64,000 bases of DNA from Notospermus geniculatus (Eukaryota > Nemertea > Pilidiophora > Heteronemertea > Lineidae): assembly GCA_002633025.1 (NCBI GenBank), contig NMRB01000261.1, positions 418,492 to 482,491 of the forward strand. Direction: 5' to 3'. The notes below the pieces were generated by a model. It was not told the DNA's origin. It did not search any database and was given only the letters and a program-made list of their open reading frames with translations. Position 1 is the stretch's first letter. The number at the start of each line of letters is the position of its first letter. Below, in pieces: positions 52,801 to 63,827 of the stretch. Both the position numbers and the translations under genes were made by a program.

Positions 52801-55800
52801 CCTCAGTGGAGGCATCTGTCCGCGAACGCCACATAAACCAAGATGACATTCCACTCCTCCGGCGTTCCTTTTTGGGAAAATGAGCTTTCATGAGTGCATC
52901 GATCGATCCCTGAAATAATGAATGTGAGGTAGAGGGAAACTAAATTCCAAATGTGTGAGAAAAGAGACAAGAATAGGAGAGGGATAGTTTTGGGTTGCCT
53001 AGGCCAACACAAACAATGAAACATACCTCTGGTAAAGGCCTTTGAAACATGACTAGGGACATGACCATAGGGGCCGCCACTGGCCAGTTGTAATATCTGC
53101 AAATAGAGGAAGATTTGATAGTCACTACAGAGTCTGGAAATACTGAAGATGTGGGGTTAGTTCAAAAGTACGATGGTCGCTAATGGTGAAGTAACACCGC
53201 ATTTCCTGTCCTTAGATTTGACTTACTTTTCTCCAATTCTCAGCACAAGTTCTGGATTGGTGATAAGACCAGGATTTTCACAGAAATCATCATACGTGAC
53301 TAGACCTTGCATGAATCTCTCCATGGGAATGTCCCCTTGGAACTCTTTCAGACCTCCGCACAGTGACATGGCGAGATTAGCCAGGTGCTCCCTGGAAAGT
53401 GAAACAGTTTAATGTCGGTAAATTTGGACCCTCTAGGAGATTCATTGCAGGCTGACCCCCACCATCTTGTTTTCAAAAGTGGACAGGATTTGGTTGGAAA
53501 AGTCGAGGAAGGCAGAGGAGGATTTCAAGATAAAGGAACAGTACAATACACGGGATAAAGCACAAGTGTATGTGCTCAACTTAGGGTGCAACACACTGAT
53601 GTAACCATGGCAACACCCAAACATCTTACCCGCTGTCTTCCAGGACAGACTGTTTACTTTCCATTGCATATTCATCGCCCGATTTAGCGCCCTCTATTGA
53701 CACAGGGGACTGTGGTAGTGACGCACCGCGCCCGGATTCACTGTCTTCATCTTTTGCGGGCAGCGCCTGGTTTGTGGGGCTGAAACGGAGAGGGAGGTCA
53801 AGGTCAGAGGAAGGACGGGAGGGGTGGTTTTTCTGGTTTTCTCCTGCTGTACATTGAATTCGCTAATGTTATCTATAGAGCTAATGCCGTTTATTTCACC
53901 GAGCTCCCAGTTGTACATTTACAGACACTAGACACCTTGCGACAGGCAGAGACACCTACCCCTTAGGGTGATAAAGGTACAGAGCTGCCACTTCTGGGTC
54001 CATGTCCTCAAGGTTCAAGTCATCCAAATAGATTCCTTCGTGTTCTGGGTTGTGGCGGATTTTTTTCGTCTTTCTCATGAACTGGAAGAGGCCACCGGCG
54101 GACTCACGTTCTTGCTTGGCTGAAATTAGAAGATAAGAACAGCCGTCATGAAAGTATGGCAAAGTAAACCTTAAAGTGCTCCAGATATGATGATCATGGC
54201 AATCTTTGAGGGTGTTGTGCTTGGAGAATTTGGCACTTTAAGGTTTATCTATAGGCTAATCTTGCCAAACTCCACAATCCACATTTCTCGACCCACCTTT
54301 CTTCTCTTCCTCCGTTTGAACCTCTATCACAGTGTCCGGCTTCACCTGTGGTTCCTCGGGCTCGGGTAGTTCACCCCACTGCCACTTGACGTCACTACCG
54401 GCAATGCTGTCATCCACCTTGGCGTGTTCACATTTCTGCTTCTCAAACTCTGTATCACTTTTGGGAGATGGTGGCCTTGAACCGACCGGACTGGAAAATA
54501 AAGCATTTGAAGTTAGAATTAGTACACAGCTCTGTTCAGCTCAAGATTAGACAGACCAAACGCCTGCGACCCACACCAGACCTTGACCTCTCCACTCACC
54601 TAACGATAGGCGTAAGATCGCCATCACTGAACGGATGAAACGCCGACCCAAACTGACTAGCGGCCCATCCTCCCGTCATCTCCATCTTATTCTCTTCAAT
54701 AATCGGAAGACTAACGGTGCGTGAAATATTCCCGACGGGAGTTGGCATATCCTCGTCATTGTCCATCTCAAACACCCCCTCCTCTGCCGTAATTTCACAA
54801 GCAAGTCGTACATCCGACATGGAACTCTCTGGCGTGGTAGATACATCTCCACCAGTCTTTTCCTGCTGATTGAGTCGATTTTTACGTTTCTTGCTCCCAC
54901 CACGCTTTTTCCGTCGTTGCTTTTTATTCCCAGAATTCTCAGTCTCTTCGTCAGAATCACCGACATCTTGCGTGGATGACGTTTTCACGAAGTCTAAGGT
55001 CATTGATTTTGAACTAACAACTCTTGGGCGGGCAACATCCGGGCTAACAGAATGTACCCCATCGAGGAAGATTGGCCGAAATTCAGAATGATGACCAGAA
55101 TCATGTTTTGAATCTACTGAACTTTCAGAGTCTTTTCGAGAATGTTGACTAGACGTGGTACTGATTTCCGACGACTCGGTCAAAAATTTCCGCCTGGGGT
55201 CCTCCTGCTGATCTTTCACTTGAAGAAGGTGTAACTTTTCCACTCCTTATCTCGCATCAACTCTGAAGCAGTCGGCAGGGGAGACGTGGCCAGATGTACT
55301 GGAACCTGAAAAACAGAATTTCAGAAGTTCAGCAAATAGATGAAACAACTTAAACTTGATCTTAGTTGAGAAGGGAATGAAATGGGCATGTGCCAACTTG
55401 ACAGTCTGTGCCTTTCTTTAAGGCACTCTGCCACGTGAGCGTTCGACGATACACCATTGTCTCCTAACAACTTACGCCTCACCAGTGACACCAACAAACC
55501 CCATAAATTTCCACCAGCTGAGTTGCCCACAGAGCCAACTTTCCTGAGAAAACCCTCACATGGAGGAGTGCCCCCTTACAGATCAAGCTTTACGGATCTG
55601 TTATGATCAAATTGAAAGGTTCACAGATCTGTTCGAAATACTTACCACAGCAGTATCCTCAGCTTCCTCGACAAAGAAAGCCTCCCCCGCCTCTCCAAGT
55701 TTCATATGCAGATCAACGTCCTGACCATTGACGGCGATGTCCACCTAGGCAACAGAGACAAAGATACAGGGTTACAACAAGAATACCTGTGTGTTAAGAA

Positions 55801-56051
55801 AAGTTTGCGAGACGTTGACCGTTGAAGGGATGTGACATCGTTGGGCCAAGTGTGAACCTGCCGCTACTCACCACTTTCTCCCTTGACCTGAGCACGCCAA
55901 TCTTGCCAAACCGCACGTGGAATGGTGAACAGTGGAGGGATCCATCTTCTTGTTCCACCACGATCACATCGATGGCGCCGGTTAGCGTTGCTGAGTTGAT
56001 CTCATTGTAATAACCACGTACGTTGGAGAAGAGGCGACCGATGTAGTTCAT
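46871..56051 (-). CDS. LPIN: Lipin, phosphatidate phosphatase
   Basis: Converts phosphatidate to diacylglycerol and can act in the nucleus as a coregulator. Exons: 55872-56051, 55646-55744, 54600-55305, 54297-54490, 53960-54119, 53630-53779, 53227-53391, 53027-53096, about 52799-52909, 52635-52732, 52339-52474, 51976-52123, 51470-51709, 51241-51355, 51019-51122, 46871-47060 (about 955 residues). N-LIP starts [20 protein letters not shown] with [20 protein letters not shown]. Exon 3 has a basic cluster [17 protein letters not shown] (likely NLS). The C-LIP/LNS2 domain carries DIDGT (the DxDxT catalytic motif), then LGQLLP and [10 protein letters not shown]. Oddities: an apparent 1-nt frameshift at about 55240 in exon 3, an n at 52798 where an exon 9 donor should be, and a duplicated exon block (next entries). 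Confidence 0.93.
47629..47788. mobile_element. MITE with AAAGCCCTGTTTCCAC ends
   Basis: TAAAGCCCTGTTTCCACTAT / CCGGTGGAAATGGGCCTTTA with an inner pair GTGCAGTTTTCA / TGAAAACTGCAC. Located in the last lipin intron; related in its ends to 1227-1357. Confidence 0.75.
47970..52058. repeat. 2.04-kb tandem duplication inside the lipin gene
   Basis: Unit 1 (47970-50010) and unit 2 (50012-52058) are near-identical in exons and introns, with scattered SNPs and short indels (for example GAAGGAAGG versus GAAAG, and an ATT expansion at 51440). The junction at 50011 lies within the exon that encodes DIDGT. Could be a real tandem duplication or two haplotypes placed side by side. Confidence 0.93.
48987..50010 (-). 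pseudogene. Second copy of lipin LNS2 exons (truncated first exon plus three intact exons)
   Basis: The downstream copy contains 48987-49090, 49209-49323 and 49422-49661, each with intact frame and splice sites and near-identical protein to 51019-51122, 51241-51355 and 51470-51709. The DIDGT exon copy (49927-50010) keeps its donor but has lost its 5' part and acceptor at the duplication joint. The three intact exons total 459 nt and have matching 2-nt phases at both ends, so they could be spliced in frame after the first set. Marked pseudogene because of the broken exon; it may instead be an alternative cassette or an assembly duplicate. Confidence 0.6.
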
Positions 56052-56156
56052 GTTGACGTTCTGGGTCTTACTCTTACGCCATTATTGCTGAAGCAAAATG
56101 TAATGAAAACATGAGACAACATACCCGTACATGTACATGTACATGTTATTTTCAGA

Positions 56157-56286
56157 TAATAGTGAGCTTTCGCAAGCGCCCGGTTAGGCCATACGACAAT
56201 GTTTATCTATTGTTTGGGTATTCCCACACAATAGATAAACGTCGTTGTAGGGCCTATCCGGGCGCTTGCGAAAGCTCACTACTATT
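56157..56286. repeat. 130-bp near-perfect hairpin upstream of the lipin start
   Basis: Left arm AATAGTGAGCTTTCGCAAGC then GCCCGG...GGCC...GATAAAC-type sequence; right arm is its complement (GGGCGCTTGCGAAAGCTCAC) with a few mismatches. Loop about 15 bases. Lies 106 bp upstream of the lipin ATG, inside the presumed 5'UTR intron. Either a MITE or a structured-RNA precursor. Confidence 0.8.
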
Positions 56287-57142
56287 GATCAGCCAACTAC
56301 AACGTGAACATTAGGACCCTACAGCAGCTAGCTGGATACTTGACACTAGGCCTAGTGTTGTCTTGTCTGATGGAGCACTGAAGAATGGTTTTCATAGTCT
56401 GAAACCAAGTGTTAAGAGGGGTACACCAAATTAGTACATCCTTGGCTCACTTTCTGACCTTGATACTCAATTTAAAATCCAGTTTGATTTGAATATTTAA
56501 TGAAGTCTCTTGAGATTTTGCGAAATACCAACGATCAATGGCCTCTTATCTGACTTGATAAGGAATTAGGGACAGAAATAGTGTACCGTCTGTAAACATC
56601 ATATGATATTATTTACAAAATCATACGATATTTGACTCATCATGAAGACCACCAGACTAGACCGGCTTCCTTCCTGGTCGAATTCAGATCATTACACAGG
56701 CCTACATCATGGAAAATATTTGATACGGTGAACTCTTGATTCTAGGCAAACAAGTAAATCACCTCCTTATAAAGTAAACCATCAAATCTTCACAGTCTAT
56801 TGATTCAGAATATCATAAATCGGAATAACAGTTCACAATCGAGCAGAGTTCTCAAAAGAGTCGGCAAGAAGTCAGCAGACTACCGGTATTACGCACAATT
56901 ACCCCACATTCCTATTTGAAAGAGCCTTTATCACCACAAAATATGACTGCAAAAAATCCATGACCTTCAGAAGTAATTACAAGGATCCCGCAGAGTTTTA
57001 ACAAGACAGCCAAAAGCAGGACTGTGGGCGGAGAAAGCAGAGAACTCCACACTGGCTGTGGAGTCGGAAAGGCAAGCAAAATCGGCCAACAATACACCAC
57101 TTAACAAATAGGGTCAACACAAAATATCTGGAACCAACCTAC

Positions 57143-57169
57143 CTTGAAATTCTGACATCCACATCGGAT
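57143..57169 (-). other. Possible lipin 5'UTR exon
   Basis: On the minus strand, TTGTCACAG precedes a 27-nt segment ending TTTCAAG that is followed by GTAGGT. The exon carrying the ATG also has an acceptor (GCTTCAG near 56090), so an upstream noncoding exon is expected. Weak because it is very short. Confidence 0.35.
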
Positions 57170-58712
57170 CTGTGACAAAAGAGAAATGACACACAAATCA
57201 CAGATGGTCTAGAAACCTTTTATCCCATGTGATTTAAACGGGATTTTTTGTGGCACTTGATTTTGAAAGTTCACTAGGCTACAGTTCTTTTGAAGTCAGT
57301 CATAATCAGGTCTGGCATAAACTGGGGGTGATTTCCACTCGTGACCATGTTGGCACGATCCACTTCCCAAATCACTCATGATTGGTGAACAGGTTGCCAA
57401 ATTATGACATCAAGAGGCATTTCTGTAATTCACTGCTCTAAAAGGTCATGATGTTATGGAGTTGGAAAGAAACCAGTACAGAAAAACCTCTCTAACAAGG
57501 TAACCCTTGAGGCTGACAATATTGTCCTCAATTGTCAGAGGTATCCTTTATGATAGATAACACAGTGTAGGCCCCTACAGAAATAACCAATTTGGGACTG
57601 AAGTTGGGTGTCTGTCATAAAGAGGTGTCTTCCTAGGAAAGGTGTCCGCTAAAGGAGGTTACTAGTAGTTCCTGACTGTAGGCCTCATTACCCATACTTC
57701 TAAATATCATCTGACATTTAACTAACCTCCACCACACTAACTGCACCTGCGAAAATATGTTTTCAAAATAGGCCTACACTGTTTGTAGTGGAAAGGTTCC
57801 ACTGACAACCATTGGGTGTCATCACTCGTGTGTTTGTTGGCATCACATGACATGACTCGCCACCTCGTGCCCAGATGTTTGTGAAAAGATCTCACGACAC
57901 ACAGTGCACAGCACTTTGAATAATCAATAATTATTGGGAACCAGGTTTTCACCCGACCTCAAGCCCTATAACATCATGATAATGTTGGTGGAGTAGGCCA
58001 ATGACATGAATGGTGTGTGGCATGATGCCAGGTCAGTATGAACCGAGGTTATGTACACTCAGTAATATGAACTGATAAATCATTTTAAAATCACCCGACC
58101 CTGGTAGATACCATGGTGATATTGGAATATGAGATCAGATGAGCTGATGGCGCGAGATCTGGGAGAAGTATTCAACATATGATACTACAACATTAAGAGC
58201 TAATTATAATGTATTATTCAGCAACGAAAAATACAGCAATGGTTTTGGGTTTTATATCAACAAGACTCTTTCATGAGGGAAACATGATCAAATATTTACA
58301 GACTGGGTGATATTTACAGTTCATATCACGGAGTGAGATCTGTCGCTGATGAGCGATCATTTGTTGAGTGCAGAGTATCATCACTACAAACATCAAATCA
58401 AATAATATTGGCACTTCAGTTGAAACACACCCATCATAATGATCATAGGTTTTTTAAACACTTTGTTTGATTACAGCTTAGTGGCACACAAATCAACAAA
58501 GCAACCAGCTGAGACTGAATCAATGAAATGAACATTGCTTTAAATGTTTTGTTTGAACATGAGTGCAACAGGCCTGCCTGGGGGTGCTGTACAAACTACT
58601 GTAATTTGGATTAACTGAAGTCTGAAAGAAAAAATAACCACCACCCAGGCAAAAGCCAAAATAAACATGTGGGCCCGGGTTCAGAGTGAAGAAATTCCAA
58701 CTGAGTGAAGCT

Positions 58713-58833
58713 GGGGTCGTATTTTAGAATGTTCCTTAAATGTTAAGTTCGACCTTGAGTCTATTGTAAAACCATCGAGAACAATAGATATAATGTGACC
58801 ATACTGTTAAGAAATGTTCTAAAATACGGCCCC
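58713..58833. mobile_element. MITE with GGGGTCGTATTTTAGAATG ends
   Basis: GGGGTCGTATTTTAGAATGT / TTCTAAAATACGGCCCC form a 19-bp terminal repeat with an inner pair around TTAAGAAATG. 121 bp. Confidence 0.8.
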
Positions 58834-60285
58834 ATGTCTACATGAAGATGCATGAAATAGAAACAGGTTTCAAAGGTGAAAGACATAGTGTCCTACCACA
58901 TTCAAACCCATGAACTACATGAAGATGGTTAGAGACAAAATCTGAATGAAGATATCTCAGTTTTTGATCTCATCAACAGTGGCAAATGAATCATTCTGAT
59001 CTGAGACCTGGCAGTAATACCTGCAATTTAGAAGTAGGCCTAGGTTACATGTAGGTCAGTACTAGTTTAGGCCTAGGCCTATTACTGTTATGAGAAATAC
59101 ACAGTGAAACCACGGAAGTCTAGCCTACATCTAATCATATTTTATCTTACCACAAGAAACAACCTGTTGATAAGTTCTCCCAAGAAAGTCAAGGTATGGT
59201 ATGAAATGAACTAGGCCGTTAGTAATAAGATAACCACTACATCACAAAATGTAATCAGCAGATCTAAGCCACAACCACCAGACCTGCTGGCACAAAGCCA
59301 GCATAGGCCTAATTTGAGTTCTGATTGGTTGCCAATAGCCCTCACACCTTAGTACACACCCCCAGTGTAAACCAATCAATGAGTGGCCCACATCGTGAGG
59401 TCACAATCAAGGACACACAGTTAGTGTGCAGCATGTAAATAATAATCGTTATAATATATGCCGATTATCTGGAGTGCATATGCACCAAAAGAACTCCAGC
59501 GGTAATTTAAAATGTTCATGTCACAGGTACAATGTCAAGATGTAGTTGAATGGTTGATTAAAGGACATGATCTTGGAATTAGTAGGCCTAGTTCTTTACT
59601 TCCACCAATCATGGAGAGGTAGTCTTATTTTATAGTATACAGGGTTCTCATTTGGAAAATTGCCTTAGCACACAAAAAATGCTTCTGTCACTGAACTAAG
59701 CATATTTTCTGAGCTTCTCTCAATACTAGTAGCATAAAAATGTGCTTTGACTCTTGAACTTAGCACACAAAACGTGCTTATCCCACGTTAACTAAGGCGT
59801 ATTTCTAGCTTCCCTAAATGTACATAGATGTGCGCCATACATTGTAGACATTGGGTGAGCTCTTACGATTGTCAGGTCACTGGTGAAGTTAATGTGTCTG
59901 AACAGTTTGGAGTGATCCAGCCAGCGCGGTGACACGACGCGCCACCGCTACAAGAAGCGGACTCGCTAGACCGGCCTGAGATCGCATCAAAAACTTTGTA
60001 GTCTGAACGGGTAATGCGCACTAACTGTTTAGGCCGGTCTCAGATTGCTTTAAAGTGCTAATGTGAACGCGCCTTTAATGTGAAGGAGATGAACTCATGG
60101 AGCCTTGTGTTCTACACCTCCAGAGAGGCAAACCAAGTCCACATCCAGGTAATACAGCCTCTGGAATGGAATTCTCTACCAGATTGCATAGCTGGAGCCA
60201 CAGATGCAAACTTTCTGCTCCTCAAACGCTTCATGAGATTCAATGATGACACAGAAAGAACCACTACTTTTCCTTGTATCCTTAC

Positions 60286-60555
60286 CGAGAGCGTTTTGCC
60301 AAGACCCATACAATGGGCAAGTATACATCCAGAGCCCTTGCTCTTCTTGTGTACATCGACAGACTCAATGACACAATCCCATAAGAACTTGACACCTTCT
60401 ATTTGGTGGGGTTTCAGATAGCGGACGAGTTTCCTATTCAGTTCCACGATTGGTTCCTTAGTTTCCTTGTCCAATTCTAGCACCAGTTTTGTTGTAATAG
60501 GACACTTTGTTGGTGAAGTCTCATCTGCCTCTGTCTCCATCATAATCTCATTATA
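60286..60555 (-). pseudogene. Isolated ATRX-like SNF2 helicase exon
   Basis: An open exon with good acceptor (TTTTTTTAG) and donor (GTAAGG). It encodes LVLELDKETKEPIVELNRKL, VRYLKPHQIEGVKFLWDC, then KGSGCILAHCMGLGKTL. The last block is helicase motif I (Walker A) and the whole matches the start of the ATRX-class ATPase domain. No further helicase exon is visible between it and lipin, which is on the same strand. The exon upstream (62632-62806) joins it out of frame (GTA TAA). It is a fragment, a misplaced piece, or part of a gene whose other exons lie in collapsed gaps; the pseudogene label is provisional. Confidence 0.65.
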
Positions 60556-61010
60556 CTAAAAAAACATGAAGGAAATTAACATACTGGCAGACATGCCTAC
60601 CCCTTTTTCAATTTTGGGGGAAGAAGTTTCCCAAAAATGTGTACAATGGCATATTTTGGTGTACAATATGGCAGATTTCCCTAAAAAGAGTGTACAATGG
60701 CATATTTTGGTGTACAATTACCGAAAAATAAACGGAGTGTTAAAATTATACATATGTACCTACCGGTAACCACAAAAACTTTTGTTTCTCTGTAACAATC
60801 TTTCTTTCTTGTCATACAGAATTTAATCTACAGGACATCTAGCCCACTGCCCCTTTAAGTGACCTCACAGACTGTCCCTTAAACTCAATAGCTGACGTGT
60901 GAGGCCAGTCTGACAGATAAGCAAGTGGGCAGTTTCATTTTTGAATGCTAATGCCATTGCCAGTGCCAATGCCAGGTTTTGAACCAACCCAAAACTATCT
61001 GTCATCAGCA

Positions 61011-61549
61011 TAGTCTCGTGCCACCAGACTCTGCAATTTTCAATTTTAGAGTCTGGTCCAGATGGTACCTTTTGCTTGTAAAAACCATCATGGCGGACAA
61101 TCTACCGCCGATGACGTAGAACACAATGCACAATCAAAGCAAAAAGCATTCAGCGTGCGAGTAAAACTGCAGTATTTGTACCCTTTGCTGTTAGCCCTAC
61201 CGCACTTTTTATACTACAATTTCGCCCTCAATCGAAAAATTATATACATACCTGTCGGAATTCCAATGAAAGACACTATAAATTGACTTGACAACACAGA
61301 TTGAGGCGATTCATCTCGCTAATTTTCACGCTTCGAGTGATCTGGGCGCAGCCATTATTCCTCCTGCAGCCTACGTCACCAACTTTTGAGATCCATGACG
61401 CATTGGTAGTGACTAGCCAATCAGCGAAGCTCCTCTTATTTTGAATTTTCGGAATAAGAAAATTCAATGGGAATTTCGTCCCGTGCCAGACCCTCGGTCT
61501 GGCGACCTCGGAGTATGACCGAGGGGCTGGTTGCGCGAGACTATCATCA
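61011..61549. mobile_element. TIR element with ATAGTCTCGYGC ends
   Basis: Left ATAGTCTCGTGCCACCAGAC; right CTGGTTGCGCGAGACTAT. About 539 bp. The right end also holds an inner inverted pair CCAGACCCTCGGTCTGG. No transposase frame. Confidence 0.75.
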
Positions 61550-62133
61550 GCAGTGAAATTGTTTTTTTTAAAATTCTGATACACCCTGTATACAAATGAT
61601 AAAAATATAAGAAAGTATCATCAAACTCAAGACAAAACTATTTTGGAGTAAAAAATTATTCCATCAATCCTGTAAAGAGATAAACATGCAATAGTATTTG
61701 TCAGTGTCCTATTGTAAAACCAAGAAATGCTGACAAGCCTAAACACATGGCCAGCACACTCCAGGCAGAGATCTGCTCAGTAACACGCTCAGATGGTCAA
61801 ATTTGGGACACCACATGTCGGGCTGACAGTGCGGCTTTGGCATCCGTCAGTGGGCTATACTGGGCCAGAAATTGTCACCCAAGGGAGCTGAATGTGACAC
61901 ATGTGACAGGGTGGGAAAGAAGTGAAAACAAGGCTGAGTTAGAAGTGTGTATACAGCTGTTTTTGCCATATAGCCTACACACCCAAATTTTTCCGTATTT
62001 TGGGTGCATTTATTGGCGTATAAAATGGCATAAAATCGTAATACGCAAAACGATAATTCAGTACCGTACAAAATACGCAAAAATCGTACAGGTAGGCATG
62101 TCTGTCCCCGGCAAAATTATCACTCTCCNTCCC

Positions 62134-62560
62134 TCTAGATGACCTTTACAAGCAGGTCAAATTTCGGCCTGATTAAACTTCCAATATGGCCGCCAGGTGG
62201 CGTAACCCGAAAATCATCAAATGTGCTATAACTCAGGAACGACTTGACCCCGAGCAATCAAATTTGATATGTACCTCCTTCTAGATGACCTTTACAAGCG
62301 CGTCAAATTTTGGCCTGATTAAGGTTCCAATATGGCCGCCAGGTGGCGTAACCCAAAAATCATCAAATGTGCTATAACTCAGGAACGACTTGACCCAGAG
62401 CGCTCAAATGTGCTATGTGGCTTCCTCTAGATGACCTTTATGTGCATGTGAAGTTTTGGCCCAATTGGACATCCAATATGGCCGCCAGGTCGCATAAACT
62501 GAAAATCGTGGAAGTCCTACAACTTGGGAATGACTTACCCAGATTGCTTATATAACTGAT
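62134..62560. repeat. 146-bp tandem repeat, about three units
   Basis: Units start TCTAGATGACCTTTA at 62134, 62280 and 62426, exactly 146 bp apart, each with AATATGGCCGCCAGGT. The third is more diverged. The n at 62128 is just before the array, so the copy number may be under-assembled. Confidence 0.9.
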
Positions 62561-62631
62561 ATACCTCTCTCTGTCATTACACTATTATGTCCAAACGGGT
62601 GAGCACATGGTCCATGGACCATTTCATTTAC

Positions 62632-63827
62632 CTCGATCCAGCTCAATCTTGATTTCAGGTCTGCACGCTACTTTGGCATAGTCACTGTCGTCGTCGTCTT
62701 CATTTTCACAGTGGGCCTTTTCAATCAATTTGGCTGATTCCTCATCTTTTTTGTTTGTGATTCCTATTTCAACATGTTTTAATATTTCTTCTTGCTCCTC
62801 ATCCAGCTGAAAATTGAGCACAATCTGCATAAAATGCCATTGTGGCACAAAGTAGCCTATGCAAAGCTGCTGTTCTACTCTGCTGTATTCACGAAAGGTC
62901 TCATCTGCACCCACATGGATTTTTTGCGTAGATCCGTGTAACGTATTCTTGTAAATTCATACAAATCGACGATACGGGGCGCAGTTGAAAGTTGGTGATT
63001 CTTCAAAATCATAAATAACTTTCTCGCTGAGTGTTAACACGATGTTCTATAATGCAGCATTCCGAGCCAATCTTATATTTTTGGGGGTTGGGGCAGCTTA
63101 TTTTATCAGCCAATTGTTGGGGAACAGTGGCAGATGAGGAACAACTATGAATGTCACACTATTTATGAAACATCAGTTGTCCTTGGAATGGTGGACCTAG
63201 AGAGAGAGCTGAGCAATGAATTGTTAGGCGATTGGATCAGGCCAAGTCACGTCTTGCATTGCAGTCGCGGCTGATGCAACCAAACACACTGCAAGGCATC
63301 CTCCCACAGCAGGGCTTTGGTCTCGTTCCTCTTCATACACTCGGTTTGTGTGAGTGGATGAAGAGGAGCGAGGTAAAAACCCTTGCTGTGGGAGGATGAT
63401 TGCAAGGCCAAAAAAGGATGTATCCATAACAGTGGAGGGGCCAGCAGTCGATAAATCATTAAAAATGTTACCTTCATACATGTAGTTCCCTCCACCATGG
63501 GAACTCTTGCAATAGGTACTGGATGTTTCTTCAGCTGTCTTTTGTAGTAGACACTGAAACAGACGTGTCGAGAGTGCAGGAGGATCCAAGGGGGATCCAG
63601 ACCATGAATCACCTCCCCACATTTACATTTAAAAATCTAGACCACTTTATAAACCAAAGAATTGAACTCACCAATATGCATTTTACAACCAAATTGACAG
63701 ATTCCTAACCATTTATACAACATTTTATCTTGCAAATGTGACTTTACTCACACGGAAATGATGATCGCTGATGCTACCAATACTAAAAGACCTGCAATAA
63801 TAGCACCAATGGCAGACTTGGGAAAAC
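62632..63827 (-). CDS. Unidentified single-pass membrane protein, three exons (partial)
   Basis: Three minus-strand exons join in compatible phases: 63752-63827, 63472-63553, 62632-62806. The first encodes FPKSAIGAIIAGLLVLVASA then IIISV, a clear transmembrane helix. The second gives YYKRQLKKHPVPIARVPM, a basic stop-transfer stretch. The third gives an acidic tail with LDEEQEEILKHVEIGI, CENEDDDDSDYAKVAC and EIKIELDR. This is the layout of a type I receptor or adhesion protein's membrane-cytoplasm junction. The ectodomain lies upstream, outside the window, and the 3' end is not found. The joins are inferred from splice sites and phase only. I do not recognise the family. Confidence 0.5.
63297..63400. 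repeat. Hairpin repeat CATCCTCCCACAGCAGGGC, copy 2
   Basis: About 104 bp: CATCCTCCCACAGCAGGGCT...CTTCATACACTC pairs with GAGTGGATGAAGAGG...TGCTGTGGGAGGATG. Same family as 40580-40676. Overlapping long frames are artefacts of read-through into it. Confidence 0.8.

Larger units (their letters stand above)
56052..60285. other. Lipin upstream region
   Basis: Contains the likely lipin 5'UTR intron, the hairpin at 56157-56286, a probable 5'UTR exon at 57143-57169 and the MITE at 58713-58833. At about 59935-60078 a decayed element shows GACCGGCCTGAGAT / GCCGGTCTCAGATT. Otherwise AT-rich sequence with no supported exon; I looked for downstream ATRX-type helicase exons on the minus strand and saw none. 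Confidence 0.55.
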
